Source: Phycomyces nitens
Lineage: Eukaryota > Mucoromycota > Mucoromycetes > Mucorales > Phycomycetaceae
NCBI GenBank assembly: GCA_022702545.1
Contig: JAHRBC010000008.1
Coordinates: 1,550,001-1,614,000, forward strand
Reading direction: 5' to 3'
DNA: 64,000 bases
Under the pieces are notes generated by a model. That model saw only the letters and a list, made by a program, of their open reading frames with translations. It had not been told where the DNA came from and did not search any database. Each line of letters opens with the position of its first letter. The first letter of the stretch is position 1. A program made the translations under genes and the position numbers. Of this stretch, positions 42,165 to 53,668 are shown piece by piece.

Positions 42165-43357
42165 TGACACGGGTGTTGTAGGGTTTCCAGCTTCGCCCAC
42201 TTCTCTCCATTTCACGTGACTTTTCCAAGGTCTTCCCTGCTAGAAAGCGTGATGTAGCATCCTGATCAACTTGGCAACGTCACCTTTCTCCATTTGCAAG
42301 TCACCTTATTTCTCATATCTCCCTTTTCTCCGCACTTCTTTGATTTTCCATATTTGTCACCCTCGCTCTCATTTCAAACCCCTCCTATCCATTTCCATAT
42401 TTATCCATTGTACACTATTTTTGTCATCTATCTTCCCTTCCCTTCTCCCCACGTTGCTGTCTGTGCGCACTTATCTTTCTCTTCATGTTATCTACCTCTT
42501 TACACCCTCTCACACATCGGCACTTCATTTTATTCATACCCCTTCATATCTCTGTCCCTTTTTTCACACTGCTCACTTTATCATATTACTGTTATCCATA
42601 TCTTCATACTTCATATTTACATTGTCTTTGCACATTTTCATATCTCATTTTGTCTTATCATATTTGTCCTCCATTTTTATATTATCACCTTCACTATATA
42701 TCCCATTTTCTCATACTATCATATCTTATTTTGTCTTATCATCTCATACCTCCCCCCCCCAAAGTCATTATTATCCTTATCCATTATCTCATATATTGTT
42801 CTATTTTTCATTCACACACCCAATTCCTATATTTTATTATTAATCAATTCACCATTTATCACTAAGTAACATTTTACAAAGTCTATATAAGAGACCAAAA
42901 TTTCAATCAATAAACATTATCAGTTACTTCTCTCTTAATTTCCGTCCCTGAACTAGTGAATTGTCTTGTATAGAAATTCCTAGTCATACCTGTGCCAAGA
43001 TTGATTTTTCTTTTCATCCAATTCCCTTTTCCGTCCAAATCTGTATCTTCCCAGTACCTTGCTGTCAACTTTAGTAATTGTCCTGAGTGAAATTATCTAG
43101 TTCCCCTCTCCTATTATATCTCTTCCTCCCTGTTTCCATTGCTGTCAAGAATATATTCAACTGTCCCGAGCGAAGTTATATATCTCTATCCATATTTTCA
43201 CCTTTTCTTTCTCTTGTCCGTTTCTTGCTGTCCAATTTCGGTTTCTACCCCCGTTATTGTCTATCTCTATTGCACCATTGTTATTGTCAATGAGTGGTAT
43301 TTAATTTATTATATTTTCTGACTCGTTTTCACATCACAACAAACTCAACACGCGTCA
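42165..43357 (+). repeat. LTR family C, second copy in the pile
   Basis: About 1193 bp, TGACACGGGTGTTGTAG to CAACACGCGTCA, separated from its neighbours by CATTT on each side (42160-42164 and 43358-43362). Confidence 0.9.
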
Positions 43358-43362
43358 CATTT

Positions 43363-44023
43363 TGATACGTGTGTTGTGGCCAGGTTCGGTTTTGACCATG
43401 AAGCCAGACCAAGGGCCCAGAACAGGCTTAGGAGGGGTCGGAGGCCGGACCAGTCCGAAGAAAATGTCCAAACCGAGTAGGATGGTCAATCCCCAAGTTT
43501 TTTTATTTTTCTTTCCTTTCAATTTTCTCTATTTTATTTTATCACACTTTATTATTTCCTTTTTTATACTCTTTCTTTTGTGAACCCTTTCTCACTTTCT
43601 TGCAGGATTGCACCATTCTGTACTTCTTTAGTTTATTTCTCTTACTTCTTTGTCTTACCCTTTTCTTTACTATTTTACAGTATATTTTTATTATAACTTT
43701 TCCTTTGGTCTTGATGGCATCATTTTATTATTTTATCATTTCATTTTTCGGTTATTCTTTTACTTATCTTCTTTGTTTATAAAAGACATTCTTTTCTAAT
43801 GAATAAACAGGAGTCAGTTTTACGATCAATTTTACGGTTATTTTATTCTTTTGAGTTTAAGCATTTGATCTCTGAAGAGCAGTTATATTTTACCCGGTCA
43901 TTTTGGGAATATTTCTGTTGAGTTTCATTAGTCTTTTACTGGTTTTTTCATTGTTTCTTTAATATATTTTATTTGTTGCCCATTCAGTTACCATACACAA
44001 CCATACAAACACATCACACATCA
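43363..44023 (+). repeat. LTR family D, second copy in the pile
   Basis: TGATACGTGTGTTGTGGC to ACACATCACACATCA, 661 bp. It is followed by CATT at 44024-44027. Confidence 0.85.
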
Positions 44024-44027
44024 CATT

Positions 44028-44160
44028 TGACACGGTTGTGGTGGGGTGATTGCCAGAACCCCAAATCTCGCCTTGGTCCGGCCAGTCCGGCCAAAGGGCC
44101 CAGGAGCTTGGTCCGGTCCACGTGGTCAGAAGGTGGAAGGCCGGCATGGAAAGCCTGGCT
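44028..44160 (+). repeat. LTR family F, 5' fragment
   Basis: Matches the first 130 bp or so of the LTR at 37842 (TGACACGGTTGTGGTGG to GGAAAGCCTGGC), then departs from it. The rest of this LTR is missing. Confidence 0.8.
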
Positions 44161-44173
44161 GTCATAACTCATT

Positions 44174-44338
44174 TGACATTCCCTACTAGCTTTAATTAAT
44201 TATCATCTTTAATTGTGAAATCAATATCCCTTACAATATCCCTCAATCCTATATCATTTATTATACTACTTTACATTCTCCACTAATCATATAAATACCT
44301 CTTGCAATTCAAATAATAAACGATACTCAATTATCTTT
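44174..44338 (+). repeat. LTR-like sequence after the last CATT of the pile, interrupted
   Basis: Starts TGACATTCCCTAC directly after CATT and contains CATATAAATACCTC and AAATAATAAACG, the layout of an LTR promoter and RNA end. It is interrupted at 44339 by a DNA element. A continuation from 50705 is likely, but I cannot find its end. Confidence 0.4.
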
Positions 44339-44354
44339 CACTGCAAAAGAGGGG

Positions 44355-45891
44355 CTGTTTGTAGTACCAGAAATCCGGCATTATGGTACTGAAAAGGGGT
44401 GGGTTTCACCTAGTTTAAATATTTTTTCAACTAGGAGGCATGCTAGCTTCACAGGTACCTCGGTGTCGTGGTTTGCAGTAGTAGAAACATGTAAAAATGT
44501 GCCGCAGGTGAGGTCTGTTAGCACTTTCGGTATATAGATCTGATTTGGAACGATGAAAAAAAGTATTTAAAAGAACGGTTCTATTTTGGTCGTCTCAACG
44601 TGGTCGTTGAAATGTTCAGATACGTCACATATCTTTATGTTGCGAGTTGTAGAAACTCGATGTATCTACTAGTGGTTACTACCCAAGACCAATCAAATCA
44701 AACACTTGAAAGCCTCTTTATTCTTCTTCACCAGTAATATATCACCCATTATTTGATTTCCCGTTTATATTGGATTGGTAATGGTTTACGCTTTTATTTT
44801 TATTGGAAAGAATAGAATGTTTCTAGGTTTAGGGTCTATTATTACGCCTATTCCTATGCCTAGCCGTTTCTACCCGGTTGCTTGCTGCTATTTGGATGGA
44901 ATATTTTTCTACATAAAAAATACCTGCAAAAATATGAATATCCAGCAATTTTTTGGGCTGCAGGAGTGTTCTGTAAAAGATAAAGAAGTGTTAATGATGT
45001 GGGGTACAAAGAGAAAATTTTTGTGTGTCAAAAGATACTTACATTGCAAGAGATGGGCAAGAGTGCGCAAAGGGGACTTGAATTTTAAGGCTGGATGGGC
45101 TGTGTGGCAGGTTTTACTATAAAAAAGGGAATAAAAATTAATATGGGTGAACAGAGTGATGATATATTTAATTTACATACCAGGAGCCAAATGGGTTATC
45201 AAAGTAGGGGGTATGGTGTGTAAAGGAAGCCCAAGTGAGTCTATAAAACACATAATAATAATAATTAATAAATAATCTGAATAATATTTTGGATAAGCAA
45301 AAAGAGATTTATAAAGAATATTACCTTTATGATTACAATTGCGAATGATGGAGGAGGCCAATGGCATGAATAGAAAGGGCAGTCTACAATGGAATAGAGT
45401 CAGAGAGGGAACAAGTATGATTGAAAGAAAAATTTTACCTGGTGCCGATGGCATCCCTATATAAGTTGTTTGGCCAATCTAAAAGAGAAAGTGAAAATAA
45501 TTTTTATCAAGATGATGGTACCAGTGAATGCGGCCAGTGAGTATTTGTCTAGATGGCCATTGTGGAAAGGATGAGTTGCAATGGGAGCGCACATCTATGA
45601 AAAAGAGGTTAATTTGTGTGTATAAAGAGGTATAAAAAATGTCTTACCAGAGAAAGGCGCCAATATCAAAAAGCAAGGAAAAGGAAAAATAAAGGGAACC
45701 AAAAAAAAAAAGAGAGAGTCTGAAATTTTTTTCACCTTTGAAGCATGCTGCGGAAAGCATGATGGATTGAGCCCAAAAACAATATCAAGGCCGATTTGCA
45801 TCTCAGTGCTTCAAGACAATAGAGGAACATCTTTATAGTCATTCAAAATGCCTATATATAACGGCCTTTTTGATATTCAACCTCTCTTACC

Positions 45892-45922
<31 letters not shown>

Positions 45923-46034
45923 TTACTCACCCACCCAACAAAACAGTTTTTGTATGTATATTATATTTATTTTTATTTCAATTGAACAAAAACTAATAAT
46001 TATAATCGAAATATACTTTACCATATTCTAGAAA
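44355..46034. other. Left noncoding part of the third tnp2 element
   Basis: No gene recognised in about 1.7 kb. It holds an (AC)n run of about 26 bases at 45896-45922 just upstream of the accessory gene, and short open frames without similarity to anything that I know. Confidence 0.5.
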
Positions 46035-47223
46035 ATGGTTAACCAAAGAAGATCGATTGCTCCTCGTCCCACTCCTGCTCCTGCTCTCACTCCTGCCAAC
46101 ATGGAGCAAATTGTCGAGATGCTCTCTGGAATTCAAGACAACATGACCAGAGTGGAAGATAAGGTCACCAATGTAGAAGGCGAGTTGGTGACCTCCAACA
46201 CCAAACTGGTAACGATGGATGCCAGACTTGGTGTCATCATTGCTGGAACCCGTGAAGCCATTAAGGCCATTGACAATTTTGGAGAAGAGGTTCCTGCCAC
46301 TGCCACCAGTGAACCCAGCAATGTTGCGGTTGTGGAGGCCATTGGTTTGGCCGGACCCAGCCATAAAACATCAGTGGAGGTCAATGTAAGTATTATACCT
46401 TATACTATATTATCAATTCATTAACTTGTTTACTATATCAGAGAAAGATCCGTGAGTTCTTGTGGGAGCCAAATTTCCATGCAAATACTCCAGCAGAGAT
46501 CTTGGCCAACACTAACAAGCCCAGGTGGAACACGGATGTTCACTTTAATGTGACTCCAAACAAGGAGTTAGTGAACAGGCTTCTTGTCGTCCTGGAGCGC
46601 AAGTTTGCTGGTGATGGGATGAGAACCAAGGATCTTCGTGATAAGCTCCACAAAAACTTCATCAACAGATGCAAACAGGAGAAGATCTCTGCTGCTGCAA
46701 AAGAGATCACGAACACATGTTCACGGAGAGCCAGACGTGCTGGTGAAGTAAGTTATCCTTGATATATTAAAAATCTATTCCAAAAAATAATAACAAGGTT
46801 ATTATTAGAACCACAAGCGCCGAACAAAGGCATACGGCAGCAACATGGTTGCCATCAACCAAGAGATGGGCCGGGATTGTGCCAATGCACTCCCCAAGGA
46901 AGTAATGTCCGGAGGAGAATCGGATGACGAAGTCTCCGAAACTGGAAGAAGACGTGTGATTCGGACCGTCCGCCCAAGTTGGAGAAGCGATGAAGTGAGT
47001 TGTTGAGCTGATTATAAATAATATTTTGGATGACTTTAGATTACTAATGTGCAATTGATAGTACAACCGATTTATCCAAGTCATTGATAGATTCGTTGGT
47101 CTCCAACTTGGAGCAAACTCTCACCAGTTGCTGTCAAGGGTTTATGGCAGAACTGTGGACGTGGCAGTCCCGACCAATTTAAATCCCAGTCTTGCTCAGT
47201 GGGCTCTTAGACATGGGCTTTAA
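46035..47223 (+). CDS. Accessory protein of the third tnp2 element, four exons, 334 aa
   Basis: Exons 46035..46385, 46442..46747, 46809..46994 and 47062..47223 join in phase with consensus GT-AG introns. The N-terminal third (MEQIVEMLSGIQDNMTRVED...) has hydrophobic heptads typical of a coiled coil. The second exon (KIREFLWEPNFHAN to RARRAGE) is rich in basic residues and tryptophan. The third has a KRRTKAYGSN segment and an acidic patch. No named domain. It sits where the accessory gene lies in the other tnp2 elements, which suggests a DNA-binding or regulatory partner of the transposase. Confidence 0.85.
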
Positions 47224-47348
47224 TAAAATAATTTTTTTTATCTCTCCATCTATTTTTTTTTGACACGCGTTACGTTTTGACGACATTTATAAAGGCAATG
47301 CTATTTCTGTTTGTTCTTTATAAAAGAGAAAAGATATTTATTTTTTTA

Positions 47349-50300
47349 TTACACGCAAAGTTTCTTTGGCAAAGGAATGACCAGCATCCTCTTTATACCA
47401 TTTCGGCTTGTGTGTGTGGCAGTCGCAACTTCCAAAAGAAGGCGATGCACTGGCAAGATGCACTCATTGGTAGCAGGAGAAAAACTGGGCAAACAGATGT
47501 CAACACCTTCATCTTCGCGTGATCGTTCATAACAGACACCATTCCATCGCACAAAGGCAAAGACATGCTGGCTTTGATAGCCACGACGATTTAAACGGAC
47601 AGAGGCAGAGAGAGGCGGCGTAAACTGATGAACAAAAATATACTGTATCTGCCCAGTATAGGCGGTCTGGTTCTCACCAGTGCTGCTACCAAACAAAGCT
47701 TGTACACGAGATCCACCATTTCCAGAGCTATTGTGTCCACGATAAACTTGGCCAAGGAGATTTATCGATTTCAGCTTCACGATCTGATTGTCAACAAACA
47801 ACGAAGAAGAAGTGGCATGTTGATAATGCTGGAGGGTGTCAATGTCATACGTATCCACATAGTAAGCCAACAATTGAGGATAGTCAATATCACTCATTTT
47901 TGTGGCAGACTTTTGAAGCAGAGGAAACGCAGAGGGGGAAGAGGCTCGTTACCCTTGATTGGGAATTCAGAATTCTCTGAAGCTTCGATGAAATCCAGCA
48001 ATCTGAACGGGCGTCGTGTTGGTGTTGGTGTGGGTGTGGGTGTGGGGGTAGGGATAGAGGCAGAGGTGGAGGCAGAGAGGAGGTTTGAAAAGAGAGGAGT
48101 GAAGATGTCTTGGCTTGGAGATTGTAGAACAGCATTGACATAATCATTCTTGAATACGTCCTGGACAAATTTCCGCATGTAGGTTGCCTCAAACCCATTC
48201 TTTCCATTCGTGCTCACGTTCTTTAGCAATCCGTTGTACCTCTCAAACCCAAAGAGCCAATAGCCGTACACCGGTCCAAAATCATTGATGGTCTTATGAA
48301 GATGGAGGTGCAGGTGCATGTTGCAGGTGAGAAGACTTGGAGGGTAAAGGCGCTCGCACTCTTGGCAGAATTGCTGAAGGTGGTGATGGGCATTGTCAAC
48401 ATCCTGGAAGGACACAGATGGCTTGACAATCAGGCGGCAGGCATCCACAAAGTTCATCCAACTGTTAAACTTTTGACGCAGGAGAACGGGCTTCAATGCA
48501 ACAGGCGAATATACCAGCACCCAAGATTTCCACTCGTCTGCTTTCATGAATGGAAATCCCCTGGCAATCTTTGTCTTTAGTGAACTGTAATCACTTGGCA
48601 GCTCCATGGTGTCTGCTATCTCCTGCATCACAAGAAGATCGTCATTGGACAAATCACCACCAGAGATCCAGTTTTCAACCATTCTCTTGGCGGTTCCCAG
48701 GAAGAGGTTGTGCATGGGGTCCACCACAGTTGCGCGGACAAGATCAAGATACTGGAGGCGGTGAAGCTCTGACCATCGTACACCATTCTCAACTTCAAGT
48801 CCATGCCTTTCGGAAATCGTCTGGGCATCTTTCCAAAGTGTTGCATGGTGTCTGTTGTCAACTGATGTCCGAAGAGACCATTGTGAATAGTCAAATCCAC
48901 GGAAATCCACCTGGTTTGACCCCTCCAAACGAGAGAACTGACGATTGCACTTGTAGCATGCATTGGTGCTGTTGTGTGCCGTAAACCCACTCGTCTTCCT
49001 TGCAGCTGGGATATCGCACGCCACCATCAACAATGCAGCACGGACATTGACACCAGACGGGCACTCGTAGGTCGGGATCCTTATTCCAACAAACAACTGC
49101 TCCAGTTCATCGACCAACGGCTTGAGATAACTGTTGATCTCATCTGTCTTTGGCTCCTTGGGTCCAGGCATCAGACCAACGAGAATAGTATTTTCGGCCT
49201 TGAACCTTTCCTCCCTAGGCAAATTATTGATTACAAGATAGATGGCACCACAAGAATAGCTGATTCCATCAAAGGGCTGGAACCAGTCAATGTTCAGTGT
49301 CAGCATCAAAGAACGTGGATCTGCAACGAACGAAACACCACCCATGTCCTGGAGACCCTTCCACATTGCACCATCGTAGATATCGCACATGGTGTCTACA
49401 ACTTTTAGCTCCTGGTTCCAGTGACGAATCTTGGTCTCAAAATCCGGGCGGAGGAAAAGGACTCTCAACGCCTGCTTGACGGACTGATAGACGTACGATC
49501 TCTTGGCAACCAAAGCACCAGATGACGATTGCTTCATCAATTGACAACCACATACAGATTGGGAACCGAGCTTAGCAGAATCGCACCGAAGTGGAGCAGA
49601 CCCAGCTTCCTCATACACCGTGTGGCAATCCTGGCACACAACGAATCTCTTTACACCCTTGGTCAAGGCAGTGAAACCCGTCATGCTTTGGAGACCAGAA
49701 AGGCTTGAGGGCAATTGGAAGTCCTGTCCGTAAATCGTCAAGAGTTTGTTGATGAACTCAATCAAGACAACAGCACCCTTATCGACCACATAACGGGATG
49801 CAAACAGAACAACGAAAATGGCAATTGCTCTGTGCACTGGGTTTTCGGGCATACCAGGAGTAGCAAAAGGGTCTATTATTTAAAAAGGAAAATTATTAAC
49901 ACTCAATTTTTGCTTGCTTTTGTATTATAGCTATTCAATACTGACCTTCACTATCAAACTCCTCGACCTCAATCTCCTCGACATCGGCTTCATCATCACT
50001 GTCATTGTCAGAGTCGTTGGTGATTTCGGCACCATCGCCATTGACCTCATTGTCAAGTTGATCGGCATCAACCATTTGGTCATAATCCCCAAAAGGTAAG
50101 CTGGGCTGACTGTCAACTGCCACGGATTCGGATTCAATAATCGGCATTGCTGCAAATATGGGTTAGATTAGTTTATTACTCTGCACTGGTTTTCAAATAA
50201 ATATATTTTACCCTCAACGTCCAAATCCATCATATCACTTTGTGTGCCTGAGTTCAATTGAAAAATACAAGTTATTATTGCGCAGTAAATGAAAATTAAC

Positions 50301-50462
50301 ACTAGTATACATACTGCTCTCAAATTCGCCAGTTTCTTCAGTTCTTGCTCTCTTACTATGGCGTTGGTAAGTGCGCTTGGATACAATAGTGAATCCTTGC
50401 TGGTTATTGCTGCATTTGTTGCAGTAACAGGCAGTAGTGTTTTGTGCGGAAATAGAAGACAT
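47349..50462 (-). pseudogene. tnp2-type transposase of the third element, one frameshift
   Basis: Exons 50462..50315, 50247..50212, 50149..49946 and 49872 onward join in phase. Exon 1 has CYCNKCSNNQQG followed by KRTYQRH, a zinc-finger-like cluster. An acidic linker follows, then the core motifs LMLTLNIDWFQPFDG, NLPREERFKAENTILVGLMPG, ACDIPAARKTSGF with CYKC, DPMHNLFLGTAKR and FGPVYGYWLFGFERYNG. A Thr-Pro run (48010-48060) interrupts the C-terminal part. The frame stops at 47894, and the homologous C-terminal section (DYPQLLAYYV to VIPLPKK) continues from about 47900 to 47349 in the next frame. One frameshift near 47900 is thus the likely lesion, since the family-2 homologue is continuous there. 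Confidence 0.85.
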
Positions 50463-50707
50463 AGTTTATATTATTTGATTGTGAGATAAAAAAGGAAACA
50501 AGTGCTACATATTTTTATTTGCTGTCATTTTATAGACAAGAAAAAGGCTATTGTTCTTTGATCCTTTGCCCGAACCAATAGGATGCATCAAAATTATACT
50601 TTTTATTTTTAAAAAAAATAATGTCTGAGATGAAAAAAAGCTCTATGTTTCTAGTACCCATCTGCACCATTTATACTAGGTGAAATCGAGGGGTTTTTCC
50701 AGTGTTT

Positions 50708-51060
50708 GTTTCTACTCTTCCTGTCCTCTTTGACTTCGGTCTTCTTGTCTCTTGTTCTGCCTTGTCTTGTCTTGTCTTGTGAAAAGCACCTAGCACATTT
50801 CCTTGTCTGCCTTTCCCTTGTCCCGCCTTGTCCAACTCTTACAGTAAGATAATACAGTAGTTTGCTATAAATGAAACCACTCAATTTTTGTAGTGTATAT
50901 AAACCACCATAATATTCTTTCTTCAATAAATAACACTCTCACAGTATCTATAAGTTCCCAAAACCCCTAATTTATCACATATAACACGTTTCCAATCATG
51001 AATAGTCCAGTGTTGATGTTCTAAAGCTCATTTAAGTCTTGCTTATCAATTTTTCTCAGA
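50708..51060. other. Possible LTR continuation with TATA region and CTTGT run
   Basis: Contains a short CTTGT tandem run (about 50757-50785) and TGTATATAAACC followed by TTCAATAAATAAC, which resembles an LTR promoter. No gene seen. Confidence 0.35.
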
Positions 51061-51399
51061 TATCATTGGCTTCTTCTTTTTAATTGCTGCTCTGAAACCA
51101 AGGGTCTTGAGAGTCTTGCAAACAGTAGAGTAGTCAAGCTGTAGCCCTTCTTGACCCAATTGGATATGTGCTTATTTGGCAGTTTGTATTTCACCAGTTA
51201 CATATTGTCTTACTAACAGGCGCCTTCTGACATGAGAAATTTTTGCAATTTGGCCACTAATAGAGATTTTTTCAGTAATTTTCATCTTCTTTTTGTACTT
51301 CGATACAGTCCCAGCAGATATAGAAAGGTTCTTGAAGATTTTCTTGACAGAAGCCCCACTTTGAAGCTGACTTTGGATAGAATTTCTGAGAGAAAGAGG
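51061..51399 (-). pseudogene. Tc1/mariner transposase N-terminal remnant
   Basis: Read on the minus strand from about 51399: RNSIQSQLQSGASVKKIF and ISAGTVSKYKKK form a first helix-turn-helix, VRRRLLVRQYVTGEI a second, and DYSTVCKTLKTLGFRAA then KKKP matches the end of the Tc3/Tc1 bipartite DNA-binding region. At least one stop interrupts it and the DDE domain is absent. Confidence 0.65.
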
Positions 51400-51405
51400 T
51401 AGAAT

Positions 51406-52200
51406 TTTTATTTTAAAAGAAATAAGGAATAATATGGAAATAAAAAGAAAAACTTAGTCATTTATATATGTTTTTATTTTATATTCCAATTATATGACTC
51501 ATTTTGACTATTATATGTGACTTTGAACAATTTATAAGCAAAAGTCACAGAGAAATAATTTATTTTCTATTAATTTATCCAAAGTGGAAAAAGGGTTTGC
51601 ATACTTTTCAAAAATTTGTCTGGGTTTTATTAAATCAATATTCATTCTCAGCCATTGATATTTTTATATGTGGTAGGTTTATATAAAATAAATATAATAC
51701 ATTTTGTTTTATACAAAAATATTAAAAATTGAAAGAGTACTATTAAAATATATATTTTTTAATAGAATATGCATGTGGTGATCCAGCCTTATCAGTGTAT
51801 ATTTTACATATACAAAAGCTATAAGTGCAGATTAGCTGAGAGCTAATAAAGTACGATAAAGGAATTATAGCAATGCATCAGAATAATAGTAACACAGACG
51901 TGGAGCTCAGAAGCTTATCATATATAATATCTTAATGTGGTAAAAGACCACATATATAAGGAAGTCAAAGAGTTAGTGCAACAGCACATTGAAAGAGTAT
52001 ATAAAGAACGGCACATTTTGTATCTTAATAAAGACAAGCTTATAGACAGTCTCAAAGTATTTCTTATTGTCTATTTTCTACCATTCCATTATTTTTTCCC
52101 CGTGAATTATAACAATGCAAACTCTTTTTCCACCTACTGTATGTTACCATTTTGGTAGCTGTTCCCACTCCTCTCGCCGTGGTGTTTGTTATAGTAAAAG
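51406..52200. other. AT-rich stretch without recognised gene
   Basis: Nothing convincing. Near 52139-52186 the sequence TACCATTTTGGTAGCTG followed by CTCTCGCCGTGGTG resembles a decayed right terminus of CACTA family 1, but no left partner is visible. Confidence 0.3.
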
Positions 52201-52209
52201 GAAGACCAT

Positions 52210-52908
52210 TGTCATTCCTTATCTAGGCTATCTTCCAATTCACTGTAAACATAGTTGAATTCGTCAAGCTTTAATACACAGGAGTATTCAAAATAAGAGA
52301 GAGGATAAAAGATAATTTTTATTGTTTTGAATTAGGATATCTTATATATTTTTCTAAATGATTATTCATCTTTGACTATAACAAAGAGGTGTCTAATGTT
52401 CTTACAAAATTATTATAAATGGATTACAAATTTCTGTAATTACAAACAGATGAATAATCATTTCAAATCATGCCTCATTTGTAAATGTCAAGTCTCAATC
52501 TGGTATTTCTTTTCTGGCACTTGTAACTAAGTCGCAGAATCAATACCACTGGGGATTGTCAAGTTTAGAGAATAGTTTTTTAGATAGAATATAGATACTT
52601 TTTATTGAGACAAATCCTTTTACTATTTATACAAAATATAATTGGATTTAAGGCTAAATGTATAGCTACATTAATATGTCTTAGATGATGATTGTCCAGT
52701 AGGATATACTGACAAGATATTCGCAATCTAAGACATTTGAGACATTTTCCAAAACATATGCAAGAAGACCAATCGGCAAGGTCTGAGTGTTTACTCAACA
52801 AGGTCAACCATTACTGGTTACCTACTAAAAGCCGATTTCGGTTACCGATGTCAACTCTGACATAAAGACAAGTCACTAGAGCTTGTTTCACCAAAATTAG
52901 GCACGACA
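52210..52908. repeat. LTR-like sequence with A/B-type ends (TGTCATT...GCACGACA)
   Basis: 699 bp with termini like LTR families A and B. It is preceded by a fragment of the family A LTR end (TTTGTTATAGTAAAAGGAAG) and followed by a fragment of the family B end (TTGGAAGAACAAC). It contains two separate AT-rich promoter-like stretches, so it may be two fused LTRs. I found no clear target duplication. Confidence 0.5.
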
Positions 52909-52922
52909 ATTGGAAGAACAAC

Positions 52923-53233
52923 TGTCGGACATTATTTTGATGAATCCATAAAATCTGAAGATGATTAACCGCAGTACTTCTTTACGCGCAGTAACATCGT
53001 CCTGAGCATTAACCGCAGTACAATGTCTCTTCTTTTATGAAAATATCATATAATAACTACTGCGGGTAATGCGCAGTATTAGTTAGAAAACTATATAAGA
53101 TAACCAAAGTCATAACAATAAAAAGTATCTTTTATCCTCTCTTTGATTTTATGTATACTCCTGTTTCCCCAGTGGGATTGACCTTTTGGCTTTGTTATAG
53201 TAAAAGGAAGACCATCCCAGATCAGGAACAACA
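52923..53233 (+). repeat. Solo LTR, family A
   Basis: 311 bp, TGTCGG to AACAACA, slightly diverged. It lies in the LTR cluster on the 3' side of tRNA-Phe. Confidence 0.9.
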
Positions 53234-53234
53234 C

Positions 53235-53542
53235 TGTTGTGCCTGAATTAATGTCAGCAAATCAGGATGACAATTACACAGAGTTCTCTTTTGAGAACGA
53301 CGACCAAATTGATTCCCTTTTGCTCTCTGAAGACCTAGAAGACATTAGTTATAACAAAAGTAGATTAGAAACCGAAACAGACATTTATGATGGCTGAGTG
53401 GGTTTAGAAAAGATATAAAAGAGGACAATATTTCATTGAATAAAAAGTATCTATCTTCTATCCTCTTTTACGATTCCCAGTGGGTTTGACCAATATTGGC
53501 TGTGCTATAGCATTGGAAGAACAACCCAGATCCAAAACGACA
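53235..53542 (+). repeat. Solo LTR, family B, 42 nt from the 3' end of tRNA-Phe
   Basis: 308 bp; lacks about 20 bp of an internal repeated TTTTATCCTC stretch present in the 327-bp copy. It points toward the tRNA, as at tRNA-Pro. Confidence 0.88.
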
Positions 53543-53584
53543 CGACTCAGGAACAACAAAAATAAACACATGACATACGCTATG

Positions 53585-53657
53585 TGCCACAAGTGTGGAT
53601 TGAACACACGACCTTTAGATCTTCAGTCTAACGCTCTCCCAGCTGAGCTATTGCGGC
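53585..53657 (-). tRNA. tRNA-Phe (GAA)
   Basis: 73-nt cloverleaf on the minus strand: GCCGCAA acceptor, D arm TAGCTCAGCTGGGAGAGC, anticodon loop ACTGAAGAT with anticodon GAA, T arm GTGTGTTCAATCCACAC, discriminator A. No intron. Confidence 0.97.
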
Positions 53658-53668
53658 ATACTCCTTCG

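Larger units (their letters stand above)
44339..50704. mobile_element. Third tnp2 DNA transposon (CACTG termini), 6366 bp
   Basis: Starts CACTGCAAAAGAGGGG and ends GAGGGGTTTTTCCAGTG, imperfect inverted repeats, flanked by TTT (44336-44338 and 50705-50707). Both ends also share an internal TTTCACCTAGT block. The accessory gene is on the plus strand and the transposase convergent on the minus strand. Related to the element running off the window at 62469 and, more distantly, to the family-2 element. Confidence 0.9.

Noticed and set aside
45896..45922. (AC)n run before the accessory gene
   Set aside because: An ordinary microsatellite; nothing links it to function beyond its position.
51937..52158. 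Frame reading VKDHIYKEVKELVQQHIE, perhaps a Tc1 C-terminus
   Set aside because: It is on the opposite strand from the Tc1 remnant and lacks the NPIE and DDE motifs expected there.
52139..52186. Possible CACTA family 1 right terminus (CTCTCGCCGTGGTG)
   Set aside because: Only the last bases and one GGTAGCTG motif resemble the family, and no left end or duplication could be found.
52210..52908. A new complete LTR family J
   Set aside because: Ends resemble A/B LTRs, but no duplication flanks it and two promoter-like regions suggest a fusion; kept only as an LTR-like repeat.
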